A DNA stretch of 64,000 nucleotides from Ciona intestinalis (Eukaryota > Chordata > Ascidiacea > Phlebobranchia > Cionidae). The notes beneath the pieces are model-generated. The model was not told the origin of the DNA and did not search any database. It worked only from the letters and a program-made list of their open reading frames with translations. The position numbers and the translations under genes were made by a program. The stretch is taken from the NCBI RefSeq assembly GCF_000224145.3, contig NC_020174.2:4159026-4223025 (forward strand), read 5' to 3'. Positions 50,440 through 64,000 of this stretch are shown one piece after another (the stretch's first letter is position 1; each line of letters begins with the position of its first letter).

Positions 50440-51481
50440 GACAACACACTTTTAAGCAAACCGTATAGCAGTACACTAAACAGTAGGATGTCTAAACCAA
50501 CAAACGGGAAAAAATTTGCTTTGTTATCTTATTAAAGTACTAGAACAAAATATTCCCTTATTGTTCTAACTACGCTGTAGAACTAGCTTGGTGAAGAGGA
50601 ACTTAAACATGGCAGCTAACTGAGCTGGAAAGTAATTGCTGTCAGCTACTGCTGATACAATGTACCAGGGAATAAACGCGGGACAAAATAAGGGGATTCC
50701 CGTGTACTTAAGGCGAAGTTCTTTCTCTCTCTCTTTCTCTTTATTTGTTTTTCGGAGCACCGTGACTGTACATTAAAGCTAGTCAGTTCATTTTACTGAT
50801 TGATCTGTCGTATATTGCTTATCAAGCTATTTAGGAGACAATTTCGTCTTACCACGTTGAGTGTTTAGGTATCCTGCGAGGAAATATAGCAAGAACAAGT
50901 TTGTGTTTACGCTTTGTCGCACACTAAACAGCACTTGCGTGATTGAGACAAGATAGCAAAAGTGCATAGTTTCATGGCTGTGAAGCAATGTAGCATATGT
51001 TGTGTTAGTGTTGCGCGGACATTTGATTCGGCTTTCAGAGTATAAGAACATTTTCCGTTTGTAACGAGGCAGTATTGTGATATGCTGTTTCTTATATAAA
51101 CCAGCATCGCTCGATAATGACACCAGTCATCGCATCGCATACACAGAAATAAAAAAGAGTAGAACGCGCAACTTCCCAAAACCGTGATATATTCTTTTTT
51201 CTATTCACGTGACCGCCAACTCCGTCCCCATTTCGCTTGGTCTCCATTGTAAAAGATAGGCGCACAGTGATTTTAGGAGGTTTTAGGTGTTTATTTTAAA
51301 AACTACACTAACTATTCCACTTTATTAGGCCAGTTTAGTTTTTGGTTGGTTAACGCTTACACTTTAGCGCTTGTTTGGGAAAATTAATTTGTTTGGGAAA
51401 ATTAACTGCTTGGGCTTATTCATTTGTATTTTGTACCCTATCGTAGAATCTATTGGTCAATATTAGATGTAGTTAGCGAAA
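50440..51481. promoter_or_regulatory. Bidirectional promoter region of kinase genes 3 and 4
   Basis: A 1.04-kb gap between two divergent ATGs. A pyrimidine/purine run (ttctctctctctttctcttt, near 50720) and a repeated gcgcttgtttgggaaaatta/tttgtttgggaaaattaact phrase near 51368-51405 are visible. No gene is seen. Joint regulation of the pair is inferred from spacing only. Confidence 0.4.
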
Positions 51482-54400
51482 ATGGACGTCCAACTGGTCG
51501 AAGAAGAATACGAACTTCAATTCCCAAGTACTTTTGATCCAGCAAATGATATACGTAGAACCATACGGTATCCTCGCGACGAACGACCGTTAACGAGCAA
51601 TTTAATCAGAGAAATTTCTGCCCATAAGCTACCAGAGGTCTTAGGGTGCGGTGGTTTATCTGTAGCAGTATGCTATGGGCTGTATAAGATAAATCCAGCT
51701 ATTCACGCCTTTGAGTTTCGAGAGGCTTCTCCGAAGGTTATGCTGTTCAAGTTACGAATACCGGTAAAAGTGGCAACGAGTTTTCGCCGAGATGCAATCA
51801 CTGGCCTAATTTCCCAGAAGTTAGAGAAGGAATTAAAATTGCTGCCTTCAGTGTTTGGAACCAAGTTCTTACAGTATTCAGATACACGTATCATCAACTG
51901 TAACCGGAGGTGATGCTTTTTGTTTTAAGTTTAATCCATAAATAAATGTAACTTTTCTGCTCCTGCAACGTGAGTCGTTGCAGCACAGATGTCCTGTCTC
52001 GCACACTTCGTGTGGCAACTGCTGTAACAGCTGTAATAATTGTAACGTAAAAAATAATAAACTCGTTTGATTGCAGGTTGTCCCCAAACGAAATTCGCCA
52101 ACGTCAGTACGGTAAGCATGTTTTGCAATTAAAGTGGTGATTGTAATTAGCTTTTAATACAGAACAAAACAACAACGTCATTGGCCCGCGGTATATACCA
52201 CCAGAAGATATCTGCACAGGAGCAAACGGTGTCGGATTTTTAGGCCAAGGATGTAGTGGCGTTGTTCTGCTTGCCTACCACCACGATATTGGGAACATTG
52301 CTGTAAAATGTATGGAGAACCATTTACCTCAAGACGAGGACAGATGTCGGCTCAGGTTAGAAGCCTTTTAAAGCCGTGCAAGCTAAAGATAGGATGGGGT
52401 ATAATAAGGTTGGCCATATATGTGTTTATTCTCTTTTCTTGTCCCCAAATTTGGTATAGTAAACAGAGATTATTTACAGAACTCTCGACTAAAAGAGCAT
52501 TGGTAATTGTTAAGATTAGAGATTTGGAAATGTGTTTTAGGTGCTAACAGTATCCTAGCTTACCCACAGTATACAATTACAGCGTTCCGTTTTTTTTAGA
52601 TTTGACGGCGAGGCGAAGATGTTGTTTAAGCTCTCGCACAGTAATGTGGTTGCTTTCTTCGGTATAACTGGTTGGCAAGGAGCCTTTGGTCTTTTGATGG
52701 AATATCTTTCCGGAGGAAATCTCTCTTCACTTTGCCAGAACGGTAACTCAACCGGATCGCTGCATTTTCCGTGGCCACTTCGACTACGTATTATAAAGGA
52801 TATAGCAAGCGGGTTAGCATATCTACACAGTAAGAAGATAGTACACGGCGATATGAAACCTGCTAACGTACTGCTTGATCAGAAATTGCGAGCAAAAATA
52901 GTCGATTTCGGAGGAGCCGAGATTGCCGCTACGTCAGGAACAACGACGTCGAAAGTGAAGCGAGATTCGGATGAAAAACATCAGTACACTTTGATTTACG
53001 CTGCTCCAGAGTTTTTAACAAATATTTTTGGTCGGCGGAAAACACCCGAAGACGTCTACAGTTTGGCTATCATCATATACGAGGTAATTGTTCAGCGCAA
53101 AGCTTCAGAAGATTTCAGAGTCAAAGATATAGGTATATTTAAAGAAGCAGTAAAAGCTGGGCAGAGACCGGATCTGACCGACGTAGAAAATTTATTATCA
53201 ACAATGCATTCCTCAGGCGATAATAATATCATAACATTTCTCAAGGAAATCATGGTGTCATCATGGAGCTCGGTGCCGAAAAGAAGACCTACGATGCAAG
53301 AGATTGAGCAACAAGCTGATAAGTTTGGAAGAAATATCAGCGAAACTTCTTTACGCGAAATGGTGGATGTGTTTTGTGCTGGGCGAACAAACAATCCTTT
53401 GCCGCAAGTTACTGAGTGGTTGAAGCTAAGCTGCCTGGAAGCTCCAGATTTCTGCGCAAAACGAGCTTCCTCTTCTGCTGACTCGGACCCTGCGCCAGCT
53501 ACACCTAACCACCCATTCAAAAATGAACCGTCTTACGAGCCTGCACACTCACCAGCAAAAAGTGATAGAAAAACCAAGAATCCAAACGAAAAACAAGAGA
53601 GAAAGCATGAGTTTACTTTTCCAAAAAGTGACAGCACTGATTTATACACGCCGACTGCTTCCACAACGTTTGGTACTGGATTCGGCATTGAAGACATGCT
53701 GGAAACGTTTTCTTTGTCAGGTAATGTAATTCGCGTTATTAAAATAATCCTAGGAATGGTTGTCCTTAATAACCATCTTCTTTACAGAGGACGCGGAAAG
53801 CCTTTGGTTGAAAAAGGAATACAGTCGAGCTATTGATTTGTTTAACAAAATAATGACGATAAACACAACCTCGCCTTCAGTTGTAGCTCTGACTAAATTG
53901 AAGATTGCTCACTGTCATTATTGTCTTGGTAGCAGCGTGAATGGGAATCAAGAAATGTGCAGCGGGTTGAATATCTTGCAAATACGCGCTGATTCGAAGT
54001 TCGTTCCTACAATGGCAGATGGGAACAGTATGGTTGAGGTAGCGCGGACGTATTACGATACCGGACAACAAAGCCGAGCGCTCTTGATTATAAAACAAGC
54101 CGCTACAATTTTCGGAAACATATCTGAAGCAAGGGCAAAAGTTAGCGGGCTTGAGCGCTGCGCCAGGTTAATCAAAAAACATCATTCACAACGGCTAACT
54201 TCTAGTGATCGAGTGGTCGCCGTGTGTAAGTACATCGTGGATTGTTTAGAACCGGTTGTGGTCGTTTCGCCAACAACTGCTGGGTCAGCATTGCATTCTC
54301 TGGCGTATTTTATGGACGAACTTACCGAATACGAGCTTGCTGTCAAATATTACAAGGCCGGAATGAACGCAGTTGAGAAATGCTATGGCAAAGAAACGGC

Positions 54401-54614
54401 CCAGCGAACACACTTCTACACGCGCACACTACATAATCTTGCAGTGACATACATGAACATGGGCCTGTACAAAAAAGCGGATGAGATGTTTAAATTTGCG
54501 CTTGAGCTCGACCACAAAGTGACCGACTATGATTCAGCAGAACAGAAAACAGAGAGCATTCTTCAAACTGAGCGGCTGATTCAAAAAAATGGAAGGCGTT
54601 TAGAATTGCTATAA
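51482..54614 (+). CDS. Kinase-TPR family gene 4
   Basis: Five exons: 51482..51909, 52077..52111 (35 bases), 52163..52355, 52600..53720, 53788..54614, all in phase, 867 residues, with exon plan identical to gene 3. N-terminal domain about 1-143 with YPRDERPLTSNL and GGLSVAVCYGLYKINP. Kinase: GQGCSG (182-187), Lys203, HGDMKPAN (301-308), VDFGG (DFG 321-323), IYAAPEF. The linker has Ala-Ser, Pro and Lys-rich tracts. The TPR-like tail has YSRAIDLFNKIM, YELAVKYYKAGM and YKKADEMFKFAL. The kinase exon shares long identical nucleotide runs with gene 3, while the N-domain and tail are clearly diverged, suggesting gene conversion or strong constraint. As with its paralogues, HRD is HGD. Confidence 0.9.
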
Positions 54615-55470
54615 TACCTATTTTGCTTATTTCTAACTTAAACATTTTGCTCCTTTACCAATGAATTCTACGATTTTTTGTGTCCGCTCAGTAATTCCTG
54701 TTTAATTTTCTGCGAATTTTATTGATTTATTGACAACATTACATATAGGGTATATATGATTATAAGCGTTAGGCCTCGATGACTTTTTCATATAATAAGC
54801 GAAGGAAAATCTATATAAATTCGCGATGAACTGACTCTACGATAACATCATTATAACAATTAACGATTAGAGTTTTAACATAAAACTCCCCAAGACTATA
54901 CAGATGTAATAATTAATACAGTAGGGTGGGGGAAGATGGGACACCTTTTGACTCTATTTTCTCATTCCATTTAATAGTAAACAAGAAACATTCCACGATT
55001 TATAAAACTATATCCTCACGACTCTTATAGACCATTGTTAATTGTTTAAAACACGATCAGGATATTTGGATATTATGAGATAAAGGTGTCCCATCTCCCC
55101 CCACTCTACTATATTATAACTACAGATTTAACAGGCACTTAGAATTTTAGGCGAAGACGGTTTTGTGCCTATGCAACCAATAATTGCCCGACTTTTTCTT
55201 TCTACAGCTGGTACAACTAAGTTCGACGCTGCATTAGGTTACAGGCAACAAGCAGTAAGTTTAGTGAATTCGGCCTTTCTACAAGCCTTAAGATAAAAAG
55301 AGTGCGACAGAGTAGTTGAGTCTCTAGACTCTACAATAGTAGCAGTTACAAAACAAACACTTGTATAAATATTAAGTTAACACGAGACAATCTTATAAAT
55401 TAGAGTTAATTCTCATGCAGTTATATGAAGAACAGGTTCTTATGTATTGATGAATATATATAGTTGTATA
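54615..55470. other. Gap between kinase gene 4 and receptor gene 1
   Basis: Convergent 3' ends with one MITE copy (54919..55112). Apart from that, AT-rich sequence and no gene. Confidence 0.5.
54919..55112 (-). mobile_element. MITE copy, reverse orientation relative to 29217
   Basis: Starts agtagggtgggggaagatgg and ends gtgtcccatctccccccact followed by ctacta. TIRs are about 28 bases with few mismatches. The interior carries the family core in reverse (gatcaggatatttggatatt). Flanked by TA-rich DNA. Confidence 0.85.
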
Positions 55471-58310
<2,840 letters not shown>

Positions 58311-59113
58311 AGCAGGCCCAAAAAAATTTATAAGCCCACGACGTATAAAATCTACCAATAAAAGGGGGGGGCCCTTGAAACAAACTAAAGAAACAATTCA
58401 ACTTAACTTATCTTGGTAAACCATCCAGCTATTGCTAACACTATCTGACAAACGGCAGCAGGTGTTATCGCTTGCTTGGGTGACCACAGTCTTATATCCG
58501 GTTACAAACGCCCAGTAAAAACGAAAGGCTAGTTAATATGAGAAAGACCTGTTCCTTTTTGGTATACCGAGACACGATTCTATTGGTCCTGCATGTAAAG
58601 TTAAGCGACGACGTGAATCATACATTGCTCATATACATACAAACGCTGACGCAACTAAATGCGACATACGTCATGAGGGAATGACCAGTTCGAAATACCC
58701 GCTGTCTATTTTGATCTAATATAATCCTTGTTTTATGTCCACGAATAAAACCCGTTAAAGCATAACGCCAACCGGCAACTATAATTAACACAGCTATACT
58801 CGCAAGGTATAAATTATTTATTTATTTTATGTTCCTAATGTTGCACCTTCGTTCGATTATCGCAACAACTAATTAGAAAATAGTCCTAAAGCTACGTCTT
58901 CTATATTAAGCGGACAATTGCCATAAACTTGTTTATTGTTGTGGGGTCGAGAGAATGAAAAACATGGCCATCTTACCACATCATATTATGTGTAATTCTA
59001 CGTGAAGGCGGGCAATGTATATACACAAATGAACAACGCTTTTAAATAACAAGTTCCGCATTTTATAAACGCGATCTAAAAACACATTATCTGGGACGTC
59101 CTGCTGTTGAGAT
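58311..59113. other. Gap between receptor genes 1 and 2
   Basis: Presumed promoter of receptor 1 and 3' flank of receptor 2. A G run (ggggggg, near 58365) lies about 55 bases before the receptor 1 ATG. No gene seen. Confidence 0.4.
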
Positions 59114-62100
59114 TTACACTTCCAATGTACTTTGCTTACTGCTGCCTGGCAACGCGACTAGAGAAGTACCAGGGGTCTTGAGTTCAATAAACTCAGATTG
59201 TTGCTTTCCACGACAGTGCTGACACATAATGCCACTGACCATTGTTTTACCTAGTGGCTTGATGCGCCTCCACAGTTTCTCAAAGACATTGGAATATAGT
59301 AGAGGATTCAGGACGCTATTGATAGGTAGTAGAACCACCGCTGTGACAATATACCCAGTGTCAGTTATCGTCACGATACGTGAAAAGTGCATGAACGACA
59401 TTATACAGATTGGAACCCAACACGTGAAGTCTGTAGCTACCAGCTTGATGATCTTACTCTAAAAGTACAGTGTGTCAAATACAATTCAGTAATATGTTTA
59501 AAGTATTTTACCTGCATTTTTGCAGCGCGGTCTTTTTCCGTGCTCTTCGTTGGTTTGGTCGTGTTTGAGTGTTTATAAATGACTAAATATGAACCTGCTA
59601 TAAACAGGAACAGCAGAAAGTTTACGGAAACAATGACGATAGCGAACTGCCAACCACTTGCATTTGATCTTACGAAGAACTTTGACAAGCATACGCTGCT
59701 GCGGGAGTAGTACCCATACAATCCTTGTATAGTATTATCTGGACTGTACATGTTTAAATAGGCGCGGACAGATGACCACGTAACACTGCCGTTGGCGTAC
59801 ATCACTAACGGTGTGGAGTTGCGTGTATACAAGCCAACTTGATCTGTGAAGGTTCTTGCTTGATTTAAGCGCACGACAGTCGAGTTAAAGAACTTGCTTG
59901 GTAGCCATGCACCTTCCGTTACGATTTCGGAAAAGTATGCACCGAGAGGCAAGACGGCAAGAGTAACTGCAACGGCCCACGCAATAATAACTGCAATTAA
60001 TACTTGTACTAGGCTGATGTTCCTTGACCGCCATGGAAATAAAATGGTGTATAATCTCATCGCGGTCAAAACCGATAAAATAAAAAGGGAAGCCTCGCTG
60101 GACGTGACTGAGAGAGCCCCAAGATAGGCACACGTCGTACCAGTACGCCATCCCTCGTCTTCAAAGCAGTATTTACCGGAAAATGACACTGAATACCCAG
60201 CAACAACGGCAAGATAGACACCCATTAAAAAATCGGACAAAGCCAGGTTAAATATGAGAAAATAGTTCCCCTTCGCGATCGCCGAACAGGTTTTAAGCTT
60301 TTCATATTTCAAGCAGGTTTTGCATATCACGTATGCGTTGCCGGAAAGTGCGATTATTGCCATAATCCAAAGCCACGCTCGCAGAAATCCATTGCTGATC
60401 ATTTCATTTCTGGATGATATTATGCTATTTTTCAGAGCTGGAGGGCATTCGTCACTTCCGTCATCACAGTCGCTAAAATCATCGAAACGGAACCACGTAG
60501 GAACTGACGTAGGGCGCTGGCCGGTTGTGCAATAGAATCGGTCTTTGCAGTTTAACTCATCTGACCCATCGTCACAGTTTCTGTATCCGTTACAAACAAG
60601 ACTTCGGTCAATGCTCACGAACCTGAAACCAAAAACCGAAAAAACAATTTTACCAACTACAAACTATTAGGCTGCGGTTTGTGTGTGACGTTTGATTAAA
60701 TATTCAAAAGGTTTAAGTTATATTAAAAACTCACCTGCCGCTTTTGCATTTAAACCGGCCGGGGCATTGCGATTCTTCGAATTCCACCCTTGGTTCACAC
60801 CTCGACCAAAAACCATTGCATATTTCGTTCGTCGCAATCCTTATTCCGTTACTACAGTTATATTCCAGCATCGTAGATTGCAGAAAAGTTTTTCGAAACT
60901 CACAGAACGCCTGTTCCGTCTCACAAACTCCCCCGCACTCGTCACTAAGATCATAACATTCAGGTATTCCGTCGCATTTAAATGCAGTCAGCTTGCTTCT
61001 ATTTACTCTATCCCCCGGACACGTTATAACTTCGGATGAAGCAAGTTTTCGGCAATATCTCTCGTCTCTACCATCTGGACACTCCAACTTTCCATTGCAA
61101 ACGTCGGTAATTCTGATCGAAGCATTCTGCCGTTCATCACACTTAAAAGTTCCGCGTCTGCATCCCTGTCGTCCTCCCACGCAAACTTGGGAACAAATAT
61201 CCGCAGTCGTATTGGCCTCAATAGTTTTTTCACACAAGCATTCGTCCGAAAGGTCGAAACAGTCGAACACTCCGTCGCAAACCTGTGTTTATATAATTCA
61301 TAGTGCTAGGTATGAATGAATGTAATTTATTTATATCCTATGGTGGGCAGCTAATAACAGTTTTTTTCTATATCTTACCTGACGATTTGAAATAATTGCT
61401 CTGCCGTCGAAGCATTTAAAGCACGTATTCTCATTCCTAGAGTTGGTACAGGAGTCCGCTTCATCGGAGCAATCTACGGTACTATCATTGACATAACGCT
61501 GGGGCAATACACAAGTATCACTGCTGTTTCCAAAGATGCATTTTAATCCTGGTTTCGCTCTTATCTCATCTGAACGGTCGCCGCAGTTGTCTTTTCGATC
61601 ACAGGCAAGATCAAACCGAATGCATTTCCCGTTGTTGCACTGCATAAATGGTGTAAAACCAAATAATTGACGTAATATTGTACTAGAACACAGAACCCTA
61701 AAACTTTATTAGTTTTCCAATTTACGATATAACTCACACCTACTTGAAAGTAGCTTGGCGCACAAGTTCCATTTGCCAAACAAACCGGTTGCCACGACCA
61801 GCACCTTTCATAAGGTAACATGCAGCCCTTTTCGTCGCTTCTGTCACTGCAGTCTTTTCGACGATTACAGACTTGATTGGTAGGAACGCATTCCAAACCA
61901 TTCTTACATTTAAACATGCCATATGGACATGTAAAATTTGATTGAGGTGAAGGAGTCTGACCATTAACTGTAAATAAAGTTGTGTAATGTAAATAAAAAC
62001 TATGTGTATGGCTATACCAAAACATCTGCTATAACAACCAGTGTACTTTATAGCCCTATACCGGGTTAAAATTTTAGAAAAATACTAACCTTTAAAAACG

Positions 62101-62147
62101 ATGGTCAAAATACAGCAATTAATCAAAAAACAAAGAATCCGCTTCAT
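59114..62147 (-). CDS. LDLa-repeat seven-helix receptor 2
   Basis: Six exons in transcript order: 62147..62090, 61967..61744, 61639..61379, 61282..60735, 60622..59512, 59458..59114, in phase, 848 residues. A signal peptide (CFLINCCILTIVF) is followed by LDLa modules: FKCKNGLECVPTNQVCN with CSDRSDEKGC, CNNGKCIRFDLACD with CGDRSDE, CDGVFDCFDLSDEC, CNGKLECPDGRDERYC, CDGIPECYDLSDEC and CNGYRNCDDGSDELNC. A CWSWQPVCLANGTC segment after the first module recurs in receptor 3. Helices carry ALSGNAYVICK (TM1), NLALSDFLMGVYLA (TM2), TAMRLY (DRY position), TCWVPICI (TM6) and NSVLNPLLYS (TM7). TM6 is split by the last intron. No leucine-rich repeats. It is a paralogue of receptor 1 and is head to head with receptor 3. 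Confidence 0.92.
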
Positions 62148-63040
62148 CCTGCTTCATCTAAACTATAAATTAGTAAGTACTCATATTCACAAACGGCTCG
62201 CCTTATAAACACAAAAATACGTAAGCCAAGCAACGTTAAAGAAACATATTCACAACATTATTTTGTTTAAATCCCAAATTATACTCTCCAGACAGCGTGA
62301 ATATAATAAACAGTTTATGTTTAGCTGGCTCACTATGCTTAAGGGAACTTCAGCTGATCGCCAACGTACGCTCTATACCTCGTTCGTCAAGCAGTTACAT
62401 AATTTCAAGTTATTCTGCGATATATAGGTAGACTGTAGTTATATATACCTTATGCTCCCTACAGTACGAGTGTTCATACAATGTTCTACCATCATACAAT
62501 TGTGAGTCAGCGAAGCGATCGTCAACGGACTGTATCCGCTTTAACCTGTTGCATCATGCAAGTTTTATACTAAAACTTACACAAAACTCTATGAAGACTT
62601 GTTATAAACATATAGTTTTGTCTTTATGTGCGTATAGCATAAATGTATTTCCTCTAGTTAAACAGTTTTTTTGGTAAGTATGGTCACTACCGATTGATTA
62701 AACCAAGTATAAATGAGCCAAGAGAAAATCTGTTGTCCTAACTTTCTAGTTTGTATTAATTACCATAAAGCGTCTGTGGAGACGTGACATGATTTATTCT
62801 GTAAACGGAAACTTGGAAGAACCGCGTAGCAATTATGTCGACACAGTGCTCGTCGTACGTCAGAGTGTGTCTGAGTTTTTGTCTGTAGGTAACAGGCACA
62901 GTTAGGGCAAAACGTTGTGAGTAAAAATGTAGAAATAATTTGGTCTTATAATTAGGTAGTATAAAGATTCGAAATTTAGGTGATTGACATTAAAAAATTA
63001 AGCTTGTTTTGAGGGCTACAACACTAACTTGTGATGCGAA
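62148..63040. promoter_or_regulatory. Shared upstream region of receptors 2 and 3
   Basis: An 893-base gap between divergent ATGs; no open frame of note. Shared control is inferred from the head-to-head arrangement only. Confidence 0.35.
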
Positions 63041-64000
63041 ATGCATCTTGGTTGTTGGACAATGGTTTTCTTTGCGTTGGTCTATAATGGTAAGTTTATA
63101 CTGAAGTGATTTTCTTTTTTGGATTTTTACTATTGAAATACAGTGACTGTAAACACAATATATTAAGGTGGGACAAAATGGGACTTGTTTTCATTCTATT
63201 GTGTCGTCCCATTTGGTAGTAAACAAAGAACATTTAAAAAGTTCTACAACAGCGAGACTTTAAAAGAGCGTTTAAAATACAATCGGGATATTTGGATATT
63301 GTGTGCTAAGATGTGCCATTCAGCCCACATTACTATATTTGTAATTTACACTAAAATAGAAATTTATCTATGTAGTGCTTGGCCAAAACCATAGAACGGT
63401 TCTGACGGTTCAGTCCATACTAAATACAAACAACACATCTTGTGGAAACGGATCGTTTAGCTGTGCCAATGGTAACTGTATACACGCCAGATTTGTTTGT
63501 GACCACCATAATGATTGTGGAGACAAAAGCGACGAAAGAGGATGTCGGATACGTTTAAATACATGTTGGCCATGGCAAAGTAAATGCAACAGTAATAGAA
63601 CTTGCTCGAGGGGTTATTTTCAGGTTGGTACGTATTTTTTAAACAATTATGAAGTATAGGGTGGTTTAGGTGGGATGTGTTTTCCTTTTTAACTGTCGTC
63701 CAACATTTCGGTAATAAACATAAAATATTTAAAGAATTATGTTAGCGCAGCTCTGCGACTCTAAAGACGTTGTTAATTGTTCAAAACACGATCATAAAAT
63801 ATTGGATTTAGCTGCTATCTTAACCCACAGTACTATACATACATGGCCTGTTTATATGGTAGGCTATTGTATATATGCTCGTATACTACTGAATGGGCTG
63901 TAGTACTTTTGTTTTGCAAACTGTATACAATTTAGCCCTTTCAGCCAATGTTTCATTCATTCAGTGTAGAAACGGGAAGTGTATTGCATTCGGTTTGGCG
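63041..64000 (+). CDS. LDLa-repeat receptor 3, first exons (cut by window end)
   Basis: Exons 63041..63089, 63376..63623 and 63965..64000 (continuing) are in phase. The second ATG of two overlapping ones is used, since the first (63033) runs into a stop before the donor. A signal-like start (MHLGCWTMVFFALVYNG) leads to an LDLa module, FSCANGNCIHARFVCD with CGDKSDERGC, then CWPWQSKCNSNRTC and the start of a second module, CRNGKCIAFGLA. These line up one to one with the first exons of receptor 2, including intron positions, so a seven-helix C-terminus beyond the window is expected but not seen. Confidence 0.8.
63164..63335 (-). mobile_element. Worn MITE copy in receptor 3 intron 1
   Basis: Contains ggtgggacaaaatgggac, gtagtaaacaaagaacattt and tcgggatatttggatattgt, matching the 54919 copy in the same orientation; the right TIR is decayed (cccacattactata). 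Confidence 0.7.
63655..63838 (-). mobile_element. Worn MITE copy in receptor 3 intron 2
   Basis: Starts tagggtggtttaggtggg, contains gttgttaattgttcaaaaca then cgatca, and ends taacccacagtacta. Same orientation as the previous copy, 490 bases away, so the family inserted twice within 700 bases. Confidence 0.7.

Overview
The window is from an AT-rich, intron-dense but compact chordate genome, most likely a tunicate of the genus Ciona. Reasons: single pre-duplication orthologues of vertebrate families (one neurabin with both PDZ and SAM, one ACAD11, one TMBIM6), short introns, a Rac expansion whose genes share a two-codon first exon (Met-Gln), tRNA-derived SINE copies and small TIR elements in introns. 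The genus is inferred from gene content and style; no alignment was run. A 2-base N run at 37721 marks an assembly join.

Layout. 1-6.8 kb: four tandem Rac GTPase genes on the + strand (the first only by its last exon). Two of the three complete ones lack the catalytic Gln of switch II. 8.6-15.2 kb: a 19-exon ACAD11 (aminoglycoside-phosphotransferase-like domain fused to acyl-CoA dehydrogenase) ending in the peroxisomal signal SKL. 15.8-17.6 kb: TMBIM6 (Bax inhibitor 1) on the - strand, convergent with ACAD11. 19.2-37.1 kb: a 25-exon neurabin/spinophilin gene (PP1-binding motif, PDZ, coiled coil, SAM), divergent from TMBIM6, with a 4.1-kb intron that holds an unusual GC-elevated block.

38.1-54.6 kb: four paralogous genes (three +, one -) that I do not recognise as a described family. 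Their layout is a novel N-terminal domain of about 140 residues, a RIPK/NIK-like kinase domain with a non-RD HGD catalytic loop, a Ser/Pro/charged linker and a TPR-like helical C-terminus. The first copy lacks the N-terminal domain exon in this assembly, right beside the N run. The last two are head to head and nearly identical in the kinase exon but diverged elsewhere. This is the best candidate for an undescribed system, perhaps in signalling or innate immunity (inference).

55.5-64 kb: three receptor genes (two -, one + and cut by the window end) with signal peptides and arrays of LDL-receptor class A modules. The two complete ones run straight into a relaxin-receptor/GRL101-like seven-helix domain with no leucine-rich repeats visible. 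All exon junctions listed were read by eye and checked for GT/AG and reading phase; none is supported by transcript data.
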